Part shown: positions 10,774 to 18,617 of the stretch, one piece after another
Position numbering within the stretch: the first letter of the stretch is position 1
Layout: the number at the start of each line of letters is the position of its first letter
Source: Aspidiotus rigidus
Lineage: Eukaryota; Arthropoda; Insecta; Hemiptera; Diaspididae
NCBI GenBank assembly: GCA_035079385.1
Contig: JAVHKY010000023.1
Span: 3,596,001-3,660,000 of the forward strand
Length of the DNA stretch: 64,000 bases
Direction: 5' to 3'
The notes under the pieces: model-generated
Databases searched by the model: none
What the model was told of the DNA's origin: nothing
What the model saw: only the letters and a program-made list of their open reading frames with translations
Translations under genes and position numbers: made by a program

Positions 10774-11930
10774 ATCCTGAACCATTTTCAGCAAAGAAAC
10801 GTTTGCTCCAGCGAGATGTGTTTTTTTTTCTCATATTTGCCTACACTATAAACAGGACTGAGAGATGGCGGCGTGAAAGACTTGATATTTCTCCTCCCTC
10901 CTCTTTAAATCGAATTGATACCGTCCAATTATTTATTGGGCTTGAAGACTAGAGAGCTATAAACTGAAGGCATTCATTTTGTTAAACTGATTATCTTTGT
11001 TGATAGAACAAATGCTGCTTTCCTCCTCTCTAGCTAATTCGAATAATTATTCTGTTCTCCTAAAGCGTGATCAAAGTTCTTAATTCAAATCGCCCAACAT
11101 TCCATTTTGAAGTCCTCTCACCGTATTCATTTTACATAACTGAATGATCAGAATTTATTCAAGTTAAACGAATCCGTTCCTCCAAGTTACGGCTATCCAT
11201 AGTAAACGCGAAAGGACGAATACTCCGAAGGGAGAGTAAACTATGCAAACCGCAGAAAAAATAGAAATGACGAGCGCTTTCGGTTAATAAACCATCTTCA
11301 AGACTGAAATGAAAGCAACTGACGAACGGAAGGGAAAAACAAGGTATGTATTAAGACCGGCCAAACGAGAAATCGCGGTGTGAATCATAAACCAGTTCAA
11401 TCAGGCCATCTTCCGGAATGTACGAGTTGAGTACAGTGATACCATCGGTGTTGAGATGGCGCATTATCTTTATATGTTCGAATGCGCTTGCGGTAGGAAT
11501 TCTCCTTATGGAGGAGCTTTTCAGGCCCATCACGGCAGATGTAGCCACTGTTTATCAAATGATCAGCAAAAGCTGTTTCCCCTAAGTGTCTCTTCTTTCA
11601 AGACTTCAGGTGTTCAGCTACTCTAACTTTCATTTGGCGGCTGGTCTCGCCAATATAAAAGCCTTCACAGTCCCTACATTCCAACTTATATACACCACTC
11701 CTCTCATCAACGGGTATGGGGTCCTTCAGCCTCACAAACAACCACTTAGCTGTGGTACGGTTGTGAAACGCGGGTCCGAAGCCAAACGGGCGGAGGGCCC
11801 GACCCAATTGGAGGAAGAACTTCCCCAAGAAAGGGAGACTAATCCAACGCATACGACCATCACGGACCGTGTCTCGGGGGGGAGGGAGGTGGTGGAATCA
11901 AGAAGGCTTCTCGTAACTTTCCTCCGAAAC
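10623..11930 (-). repeat. left inverted arm of PLE1
   Basis: It encodes on the minus strand the GIY-YIG part (GVYKLECRDC then GFYIGETSRQ) at 11598-11852 and the PLE 3' UTR. Outside that is non-PLE flank with a run of ~30 A near 10743-10772. The outer ~930 bp differ from the right arm at only a few positions; the inner ~330 bp (11600-11930) differ at roughly 8 percent by eye. Confidence 0.8.
11272..11302 (-). ncRNA. hammerhead-like motif, PLE1 left arm
   Basis: Same architecture as 10259-10288, but the first core base is T (TTGAAGA), which would break the C3-G8 pair. It is identical to its partner in the right arm and probably weak or inactive. Confidence 0.4.
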
Positions 11931-12684
11931 ATCGCCAAAGGTTTGAAATTCCGTCTACCTCTCCTCAAGAAGGATAAAACCTTGGCGAATGTTGTTGTGG
12001 ATCTTGCCGTTAAAATTAGTCTTGGTTTTAATACCCAGAAAGTTTGTACCGACTTAGTCCGCAATAACCCCCTCCCTTGCTTGAGTAATAAATTAGGAGG
12101 AGTGATTCCAGGTTTAAAGAGGAAGATTTAATCGTCACTAAGGCTGACAAGGGTAACGCTGTTGTGGTGATGAAGAAATCCGCCTAATCTTCTAAGGTCC
12201 ACGAAGTCCTTCAGCAGTGTGATGCTGAAGAGAGGGAGGATTTCAGCTTCCCTAAGCACGTTAAAGAAGTTAGGAGTGTCATCAACAGGAGTAAGGCCAA
12301 AATTCTTTTTATGAAAAAAGCCCTCCTTGTTCCTAACCCCACGCCCCCCTTCTCTACGGGCTGCCCAAAGCGCATGAGAACAACACGCCAATGCGACCCG
12401 TTGTTTCTTTCATCTCCTCTCCCACCTACCTCCTTACCAAATTCCTGGACCGTTGGTTCAAAAATCGCGTTGATTTTGAATCTCCTCATTTGTTCTTGAA
12501 TTCGGCCTCTTCAACTGACGTCCTGAAGGATGTAAGTCTTCCCCCGGGAACGACTATCCGCTCGTTCGATGTTGTTGGTTTGTTCCCGAATTTTCCTAAG
12601 GCTGCTACCATCCAGCGTATGGGTGAGCTACTCGTCAAAGCCAACATTCCCCACAATGAGCTTCATGAATTTTTCGATCTCCTG
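11931..12684 (+). pseudogene. PLE1 polyprotein, N-terminal and RT part
   Basis: Translated pieces in changing frames align with PLE4 and PLE3: LPLLKKDKTLANVV, GFNTQKVC, SNKLGGVI, then VTKADKGNAVVVMKK, then PMRPVVSF (RT fingers), then SFDVVGLFPNFPKA (RT motif A; the catalytic Asp is present). Frameshifts and stops interrupt it, for example after KKSA near 12187. The frame is cut at ELHEFFDLLNIC by the PLE2 insertion and resumes at 14866. Confidence 0.8.
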
Positions 12685-12695
12685 AATATTTGCTG
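12685..12695. repeat. target-site duplication of PLE2, left copy
   Basis: AATATTTGCTG here and at 14855-14865. PLE4 carries the uninterrupted sequence across this point (NICWSPNYC), confirming the insertion site. Confidence 0.88.
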
Positions 12696-12696
12696 A

Positions 12697-14400
12697 ATGA
12701 AAGATGAGAATATAGTCCTAGTAAAAGCGGACAAAGGAGAAGCTCTCGTTCTTCTTAAAAAATTGGAGTACGAACTCAATATCACCAACTTCCTTAGAGA
12801 TGCTAATGCGGAACCTATTCGCTACAAATTCACCGAACACAATAAAGAAGTTCGAGCTGTGTTGGACACGCAGTCCTTGATCTTCGGCACGATAGGTGAA
12901 AAACTTAAGCAGATGTGCGTCGCCACCCCACGGCTCTACGGACAAATTAAAATTCACAAGGCCGACCAACCAATACGTCCCGTAGTTGCCTACTATACTG
13001 CACCATCCTTTCGTCTCGCCAAATTCCTCGCTGGTTGGTTTAAAGAATATGCGGGATTCTCGCCTCGTTGGAGCGTTAAAAATTCTATCGAGTTGGCGCA
13101 AAGTCTCGCATCGCAAACCTTTCCGCCACAATCTCGTCTGCTCTCTTATGATGCGGTGAGCATTTTCACTAGGATTCCGGTTCTCTATACCATCCAAATC
13201 ATGTTAGAATTGCTCCACAGTATTGGTACTCCCGAGGATATATGCAAAGAATTTGAAAAACTGTTACTCCTGTGCTTAAAAGATAACATCTGTTACTTCC
13301 GTGGGAAAACGTACCGGTTCCCCGACGGGCTACCTATGGGCGGTCCCTTGTCTGCTTTAGTCGCTGACGTCTTCATGTCGCACCTAGAGGAACAGATCCT
13401 ACCGAATGAGTTCGACATAGGCCATCTCCTCCATTACTCTCGCTACATGGACGATATACTATGCATATGGCATGGCACGGACGAGTCTCTCTACCAACTT
13501 CATTGCAAATTCAATGAATTTCATCCGTCGATGCAATTTACCATCGAAGTTGGTAACGACTGCCTAAATCACCTAGACTTGACCATCCGTCTAGTGCCTG
13601 GCCTTTCAGGCCTCTCTACAGAATTTACGGTCCACAGGAAGAGTACTTTCACGGGAGTTCCTATTTCCAATCGTTCTCTGCATCCGAGAGCCCATAAGAT
13701 GGCCGCCTTGAACTCCGCCATTCACCGCCTTCTTTCCCTCCCTCTTTCCGCTTCGGCTCGTGATTCTGAAATCACCATCGTTCAGTCTATTGCATCACAT
13801 AATGGCCTCCATGTCGACGTCGCTAAGATGGTAAGAAGGAAGAGCCTGAAAATGATATTAACGTCTCAACCTACTCAGCAATCAGATTCTAGTCGTCGTT
13901 CTAAATGGATCAGCCTCCCCTACTATGGTTCTCCTTCTAATAAACTGGTATCCATACTAAAGAAATATGGTTACAAAGTCGCTTTTCGTCCGATCATGAC
14001 AATCAACAATCTTTTGAACCTGAAGGACCCAATTCCTCCTGAAAAACGGTCTGGAGTGTACCAGTTATCCTGTACTGACTGCCAAACAGTGTATATTGGG
14101 CAAACTGGTAGGCCCTTTTCTTCGCGGCTAGCAGATCATAGGTCAGCTTTTAACACGAAAAAACCATCCGAATCGGCAATGGCAAAACATTGTATGGAGT
14201 CTCAACATGGGTTTGAAAAAGTCTCTTGGAAAATTCTCCATCATTGTTCGAAAGGAAGATTAATGAACCATTTAGAGGAGGCTGAAACTGTTGCGGCGCA
14301 CAAAACCCACGGCGCAAAGCTTCTAAATGATTTAACGGCCACCTTTGTCTCACCTATTTCGCGGTATTTGCTTGAATTCTCCCATCCTCACACGTCGTGA
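12697..14400 (+). CDS. PLE2 reverse transcriptase + GIY-YIG endonuclease
   Basis: This is a single open frame of 567 codons, the longest in the window. It is the Penelope-type polyprotein that copies RNA into DNA at a nick made by its own endonuclease. Visible motifs: VKADKGEALVLL (res. 9-20), IRPVVAYY (93-100), RT motif A SYDAVSIF with Asp152, motif B GLPMGGPLSA (211-220), the catalytic box YMDD (250-253), and a C-terminal GIY-YIG domain with GVYQLSC (453-459), CxxC (459-462) and VYIGQTGR (465-472). Catalytic residues of RT look intact. Complete PLE proteins are commonly longer, and the N-terminus is missing because the insertion is 5'-truncated, so the ATG used here is probably not the ancestral start. 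No internal stop suggests recent insertion. Confidence 0.92.
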   Translation: MKDENIVLVKADKGEALVLLKKLEYELNITNFLRDANAEPIRYKFTEHNKEVRAVLDTQSLIFGTIGEKLKQMCVATPRLYGQIKIHKADQPIRPVVAYYTAPSFRLAKFLAGWFKEYAGFSPRWSVKNSIELAQSLASQTFPPQSRLLSYDAVSIFTRIPVLYTIQIMLELLHSIGTPEDICKEFEKLLLLCLKDNICYFRGKTYRFPDGLPMGGPLSALVADVFMSHLEEQILPNEFDIGHLLHYSRYMDDILCIWHGTDESLYQLHCKFNEFHPSMQFTIEVGNDCLNHLDLTIRLVPGLSGLSTEFTVHRKSTFTGVPISNRSLHPRAHKMAALNSAIHRLLSLPLSASARDSEITIVQSIASHNGLHVDVAKMVRRKSLKMILTSQPTQQSDSSRRSKWISLPYYGSPSNKLVSILKKYGYKVAFRPIMTINNLLNLKDPIPPEKRSGVYQLSCTDCQTVYIGQTGRPFSSRLADHRSAFNTKKPSESAMAKHCMESQHGFEKVSWKILHHCSKGRLMNHLEEAETVAAHKTHGAKLLNDLTATFVSPISRYLLEFSHPHTS

Positions 14401-14464
14401 TTGTATACAAGATGACATCATCCTTTCTTAGTCTCATATATTCATCTCTATCTTCTTCAGTTGC

Positions 14465-14500
14465 CTGAAGATGGTCAGCATCGCCTGTCCGAAACCGGTC
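14465..14500 (+). ncRNA. hammerhead-ribozyme-like motif, PLE2 3' UTR
   Basis: The order is CTGAAGA, T, helix II (GGTCAG with CTGTCC, one T-T mismatch, loop CATCGC), GAA, palindrome ACCGGT, then C. All conserved core bases are present. Flanking AGTT-GC upstream can pair with GC-(TGTA)-AACT downstream as helix I with an internal loop. Helix II and the palindrome differ in sequence from those of PLE1 and PLE3 but keep the pairing. Known biology: PLEs carry hammerheads near their terminal repeats. Confidence 0.6.
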
Positions 14501-14854
14501 GCTGTAAACTCGATCCATTATCACAAAGTATTGCTGGTTTTTTCGTGATTGTTTTAGTTCTGTACTCATCTTTTTTACCTTTTTCGTAATTTTATTGTTT
14601 AATTTTTGATTTAGTTGTTCCTCTGACAAATTTTTAGTTTCTTAGTTTAATTTTCGGACCAAATTTAATCTTATTCGTATAATTTTACTAATTTATTTAT
14701 TTATTTATTTTTTCTGATTTACTAATTTTTATCTCTTTGGACAAAATTTTATGTTGGTTGTGATTCTCAAATTATTCGATTATACTGGTGAACCTGTCTG
14801 TGATAATATTTCGTGATTAGTTACCTGTCTATGTACCCAAACTCTCCTGTATAT

Positions 14855-14865
14855 AATATTTGCTG
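14855..14865. repeat. target-site duplication of PLE2, right copy
   Basis: AATATTTGCTG, identical to 12685-12695; PLE1 resumes immediately after. Confidence 0.88.
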
Positions 14866-15763
14866 GTCCCTCAACTATTGCAAATTTGAAGGGAAATTCT
14901 TCGAGTTGATGAAGTAGGGATCCCCTAGGCTCACTCATCTCCAAAATCTTCATATCCAAGTTTGAACTTGACCTTTTTTCCTCGAACCAGGTGTTACTTA
15001 ATCATATCTACTACTGGCACAGGTACTTTGATGACGTTCCATACACCTGGACTAGTCCCCCAGATCTCCTTGGTGAGTTTCTGAGGTATCTCAATTCCTG
15101 GTACCCTTCCATAAAGTTTATTTTGGAAATAGGGGTATTTTCCATTAACTTTTTGGATTTATCGATCTCTATAATAGACGGTATCCATAAGTTTGGAATT
15201 TACAGGAAAGATACTACAACCGATGTTTTAGTCCACGGAGGTTCGTTCGGTGATCCTGTTGCTCATAAGATGGCTGCTTTTAATAGCCTAGTTCACAGAC
15301 TGACTTGTATTCCTTTGAGTCAGGCTGCCTTCGAGAAAGAATTACTCACAACAAAACACCTGGCCAGAGTGAATGGTGTCAATGTCGACGTTGACGTGAT
15401 GGTTCGAAGGAAAGTTACGAGGAGCCCTCTTGATTCCACCACCTCCCTCCCCTGAGAAACGGTCCGTGATCGTCGTATGCGTTGGATCAGTCTCCGTTTC
15501 TTGGGGAAGTTCTCCCTCCAATTGGGTCGGGCCCTCCGCCTGTTTGGCTTCAGACTCGTGTTTTACAACCGTACCACAGTTAAGGGGTTGTCTGTGAGGC
15601 TGAAGGACCCCATACCCGTTGATGAGAGGAATGGTGTTTATAAGTTGGAATCTAGGGACTATGGAGGCTTTTATATTGGTGAGACCAGCCGCCAAATGAA
15701 AGTTAGAGTAGCTGAACACCTGAAGTCTTGAAAGAAGAGAGACTTAGGGGAAACAGCTTTTTT
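14866..15763 (+). pseudogene. PLE1 polyprotein, RT palm to GIY-YIG part
   Basis: It continues PLE1 after PLE2. One frame at 14991-15455 holds the RT box YFDD (HRYFDDV), INFLDLSI, HKMAAFNSLVHRL and VMVRRK. A frame at 15477-15731 holds the linker RLKDPIPVDER, GVYKLESRDYGGFYIGETSR (GIY-YIG), and VRVAEHLKS, then a TGA where PLE4 has TGG. Stops at CTGA (15454) and between the two pieces mark it as dead. The gene is then cut by the MULE at 15764. Confidence 0.82.
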
Positions 15764-17617
15764 GGGTTCTACGACATTTTTCCGACTACGAACTTCCGAC
15801 ACGACATTTCTCCGACACGACAATAATCCGACAAAGTTGAAAGGAAATTTTATTTGTTATGAAATATTCACATTGTGTGATAAATTGTGTAAGTATTGTA
15901 ACGTCGGAACATTGCCATATTCCGCGGCAATGTTCTCTAGGCGAATTTGCAGGTCACGCCACTTCTTTTGTGGGGCACCTCTGACCCTTTTACCGAGAGC
16001 AAGTTCCTGTACAACTATTTCCGTATAACCTTGTTCCTTCTGGAACTCCGAAAGGGCGGCATATACATCAGGATGATGTTTCCCCACGACTTCACGGAAG
16101 CGATTATGCCACGCTTCACTGACGTTGTTTGTGCGGTGTGACTTTTCGAGGGCAGTATCGTACTGGTTCCACAGGGGTGGAGCATATCTCGGCCGTGCTC
16201 CTCTGCCGCCTCTTCCGGATGCGCCAACATAGTTTTTCTTGAAAAAATCGAACACCGGATACAGTTCCGCCGGGCAATTCGCGCGAAGTGTTTGAAAGGT
16301 ACGAGGAACATCCTCAACTGGCACAAATGCCAGAGAGAGAAGCATATGCGTGTAATCTCTTATGCTGCGATCATCTGCATCGTTGTACTGCACTTGCAAT
16401 CCGACTTCCTGCATTTTGCGATACACAATTTGACCTAAGTGGAAAAAACACCCTGAAACTGGAACACCAGGGAATACTTGCTGGCATGCGTTGATAATTG
16501 CGCGTTCAAAGTCCGTCATTATTTTTGCAGGAACGCAAACATTTATGCGATACTGACGTACGGCGTTGTCCACTGCTGTGAGCGCTTCAGCATACAGTTC
16601 TTGCTGTTTTCCTGACAGCAAACAGTAAACAAGTGGTACGGCAACAGTCTCTTCTGATCCTGTACGTCGCCGCAATCCCATCACTGTAAATATTTGTGTG
16701 AAAATGGATGGAGAAGTTTTGAACGTACCGTCCATGAACCATATGGAGGTTTCGCATAACAGCTCGATATTCTTGCGAGTAGCGTACACAATCACACGTC
16801 GTCTTTGTAGTGTTCTTCCCTCCTCATCTACCTCCTCCTCCTCTTCTTCTTCTTCTTCTGCTGAAGACGATTGATCGGAGTCCCTGGAGTCGTACAGCAA
16901 GAACTGTTCTCCTACTAGCGTTTTCTGATACGTTTCAGGTATGTCATGCAAGCCATTCAATGAAGTCGGGGCGGCGGGCATATTTTTCCGACGTGTTCGC
17001 TGGATGGTTCGTACTAGAGCTGATTGCTCCGGTAACTGGCTCAGGAGTCCAGCGGAGGTCCCCTGCATTTCATCGCGGAGCATCTGCGCAGGTCGTTGTT
17101 CTGGATGGTCCCCGGCCTTCCTTTTCAGCCTCGCAACCATCTTCTCTGCTGTGCTCTCTTCTCGGTTAGGTGGATGAGAGTGTGCCGACTCCTGCGGGCC
17201 TCTGGTTACTTCAAGTTGGCCATCACTGCTGCGTATAATCGTGACAGCTCTTGCCGAACATTCTTTCATTCTTGTCCGGCGACACACCCAGTACGTTCTC
17301 CCATTTCGTTCGCGCGTCTTCAGGTAGATAAACCCATCAAGATGGAGTTTATTCGCAATTATTTCGGCTGGCATTTTGTCGCATTACACAATGACAAAAT
17401 TAGTATCAGGTACGAGGGGGTCCTCTCTGTTTTCCATATTGCTATGCAAACTTCATCTGTCGGAGATTTGTCGGAGATTTGTCGTGTCGGCACAATTGCT
17501 TGTCGGAAAATTTTAGGTCGGAAAATTATCGTGTCGGAGAAATGTCATGTCGGAAAATTTGTGTGTCGGAAAAATGTCGTGTCGGAAATTCGTAGTCGGA
17601 AAAATGTCGCACTTCCC
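15764..17617 (-). mobile_element. MULE DNA transposon inserted in PLE1
   Basis: A 1854-bp element. The ends are inverted repeats beginning GGG and sharing ACATTTTTCCGACTACGAA, and are built from a repeated TCCGACACGACATTT unit: four TCCGAC boxes on the left, about ten GTCGGA boxes on the right (17459-17602). Flanks AGCTTTTTT (15755-15763) and AGCTTTTGC (17618-17626) fit a 7-9 bp duplication of the PLE1 sequence CAGCTTTTGCTG seen uninterrupted in the left arm. MULE target duplications are 8-11 bp. Confidence 0.82.
15857..17374 (-). CDS. FLYWCH + MULE transposase
   Basis: An open frame of 505 codons that cuts and pastes its element by a DDE mechanism in the nucleus. The N-terminal FLYWCH-type zinc finger spans about residues 11-67 (GFIYLKT, TYWVCRR, C39, HSH 65-67). 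An acidic run of Glu sits at 173-185. The MULE catalytic core follows: FMDGTFKTSP with Asp215, KIMTDFERA with Asp288, GCFFHLGQ with C309 and H312, and HRTNNVSEAWHNRF, where Glu420 is my candidate third catalytic residue. Length is usual for animal FLYWCH-MULE proteins. No stop or frameshift is seen, and the only other open frames here are antisense shadows. The start ATG is 244 bases inside the right terminus. The element could still be active; that is inference. Confidence 0.88.
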   Translation of the reverse strand: MPAEIIANKLHLDGFIYLKTRERNGRTYWVCRRTRMKECSARAVTIIRSSDGQLEVTRGPQESAHSHPPNREESTAEKMVARLKRKAGDHPEQRPAQMLRDEMQGTSAGLLSQLPEQSALVRTIQRTRRKNMPAAPTSLNGLHDIPETYQKTLVGEQFLLYDSRDSDQSSSAEEEEEEEEEVDEEGRTLQRRRVIVYATRKNIELLCETSIWFMDGTFKTSPSIFTQIFTVMGLRRRTGSEETVAVPLVYCLLSGKQQELYAEALTAVDNAVRQYRINVCVPAKIMTDFERAIINACQQVFPGVPVSGCFFHLGQIVYRKMQEVGLQVQYNDADDRSIRDYTHMLLSLAFVPVEDVPRTFQTLRANCPAELYPVFDFFKKNYVGASGRGGRGARPRYAPPLWNQYDTALEKSHRTNNVSEAWHNRFREVVGKHHPDVYAALSEFQKEQGYTEIVVQELALGKRVRGAPQKKWRDLQIRLENIAAEYGNVPTLQYLHNLSHNVNIS

Positions 17618-17841
17618 AGCTTTTGCTGATCATTTAATAAACAGTGGCCACATCTGCCGTGATGGGCCTGAAAAGCTCCTCCATAAGGAGAATTCCTACC
17701 GCAAGCGCATTCGAACATATAAAGATAATGCGTCATCTCAACACCGATGGTATCACTGTACTCAACTCGTACATTCCGGAAGATGGCCTGATTGAACTGG
17801 TTTATGATTCACACCGCGATTTCTCGTTTGGCCAGTCTTAA
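17618..17841 (+). pseudogene. PLE1 polyprotein, C-terminal end
   Basis: Resumes the GIY-YIG domain after the MULE: ADHLINSGHICRDGPEKLLHK, then in a shifted frame NTDGITVLNSYIPEDGLIEL ending at a TAA by 17841. The same protein end occurs in PLE3 (VLNRYIPGEGLIELVY). Confidence 0.78.
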
Positions 17842-18417
17842 TACATACCTTGTTTTTCCTTCCGTTCGTCAGTTGCTTTCATTTCAGTCTTGAAGATGGT
17901 TTATTAACCGAAAGCGCTCGTCATTTCTATTTTTTCTGCGGTTTGCATAGTTTACTCTCCCTTCGGAGTATTCGTCCTTTCGCGTTTACTATGGATAGCC
18001 GTAACTTGGAGGAACGGATTCGTTTAACTTGAATAAATTCTGATCATTCAGTTATGTAAAATGAATACGGTGAGAGGACTTCAAAATGGAATGTTGGGCG
18101 ATTTGAATTAAGAACTTTGATCACGCTTTAGGAGAACAGAATAATTATTCGAATTAGCTAGAGAGGAGGAAAGCAGCATTTGTTCTATCAACAAAGATAA
18201 TCAGTTTAACAAAATGAATGCCTTCAGTTTATAGCTCTCTAGTCTTCAAGCCCAATAAATAATTGGACGGTATCAATTCGATTTAAAGAGGAGGGAGGAG
18301 AAATATCAAGTCTTTCACGCCGCCATCTCTCAGTCCTGCTTATAGTGTAGGCAAATATGAGAAAAAAAAACACATCTCGCTGGAGCAAACGTTTCTTTGC
18401 TGAAAATGGTTCAGGGT

Positions 18418-18450
<33 letters not shown>

Positions 18451-18568
18451 TTTACAAGCTTTGAAGCTACTCTAGGGCTATTAGCTTGACAAGGTTTATT
18501 GAAAGGACGGATACTATCGTACGGTTAAATGAGGGGGAAGATGTCGGATGCGGTAAAATATTGTATTA
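17842..18568 (+). repeat. right inverted arm: PLE1 3' UTR plus inverted flank
   Basis: The PLE 3' end lies near 18032 (GGATTCGTTTAACTT), by comparison with PLE4, whose 3' end stops at the same words. The following 535 bp, with ~27 T at 18420-18447, are the exact inverted partner of 10623-11158. Confidence 0.75.
17889..17919 (+). ncRNA. hammerhead-like motif, PLE1 right arm
   Basis: TTGAAGA, T, GGTT-TATT-AACC, GAA, AGCGCT, C. It is base-identical to the minus-strand copy at 11272-11302. The T at core position 3 probably disables it. Confidence 0.4.
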
Positions 18569-18617
18569 GTTGATCTGTAAGTGTAGTGTCGTTATTTGTT
18601 AATGCCTCTTTTCTGGA

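Larger units (their letters stand above)
12696..14854 (+). mobile_element. PLE2: Penelope-like element inserted in PLE1
   Basis: A 2159-bp insertion bounded by the 11-bp direct repeat AATATTTGCTG, in the same orientation as PLE1 but from a clearly different PLE lineage. It is 5'-truncated: the ATG lies at the second inserted base and the protein starts inside the N-terminal domain. The 3' UTR (14401-14854) carries a hammerhead-like motif and short TTTA repeats. No poly(A) tail is seen, as usual for PLEs. Confidence 0.85.
10623..18568 (+). mobile_element. PLE1: Penelope-like element with inverted arms, twice interrupted
   Basis: A left arm (10623-11930) is the reverse complement of the right part (15400-15763 plus 17618-18568). 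The forward body starts near 11931. It is interrupted by PLE2 (12696-14854) and by a MULE (15764-17617). Each arm contains the PLE 3' end plus ~535 bp with no PLE similarity (10623-11158 and 18033-18568), including a homopolymer of ~30 A or T. Inverted partial copies are a known PLE habit. The extra shared flank suggests a genomic inverted duplication as well. Confidence 0.8.

Noticed and set aside
12718..13197. 159-codon minus-strand frame
   Set aside because: Antisense shadow of the PLE2 reverse transcriptase.
16810..17629. Plus-strand frames over the MULE
   Set aside because: Antisense of the transposase; the poly-Leu run reflects the acidic Glu run on the real strand.
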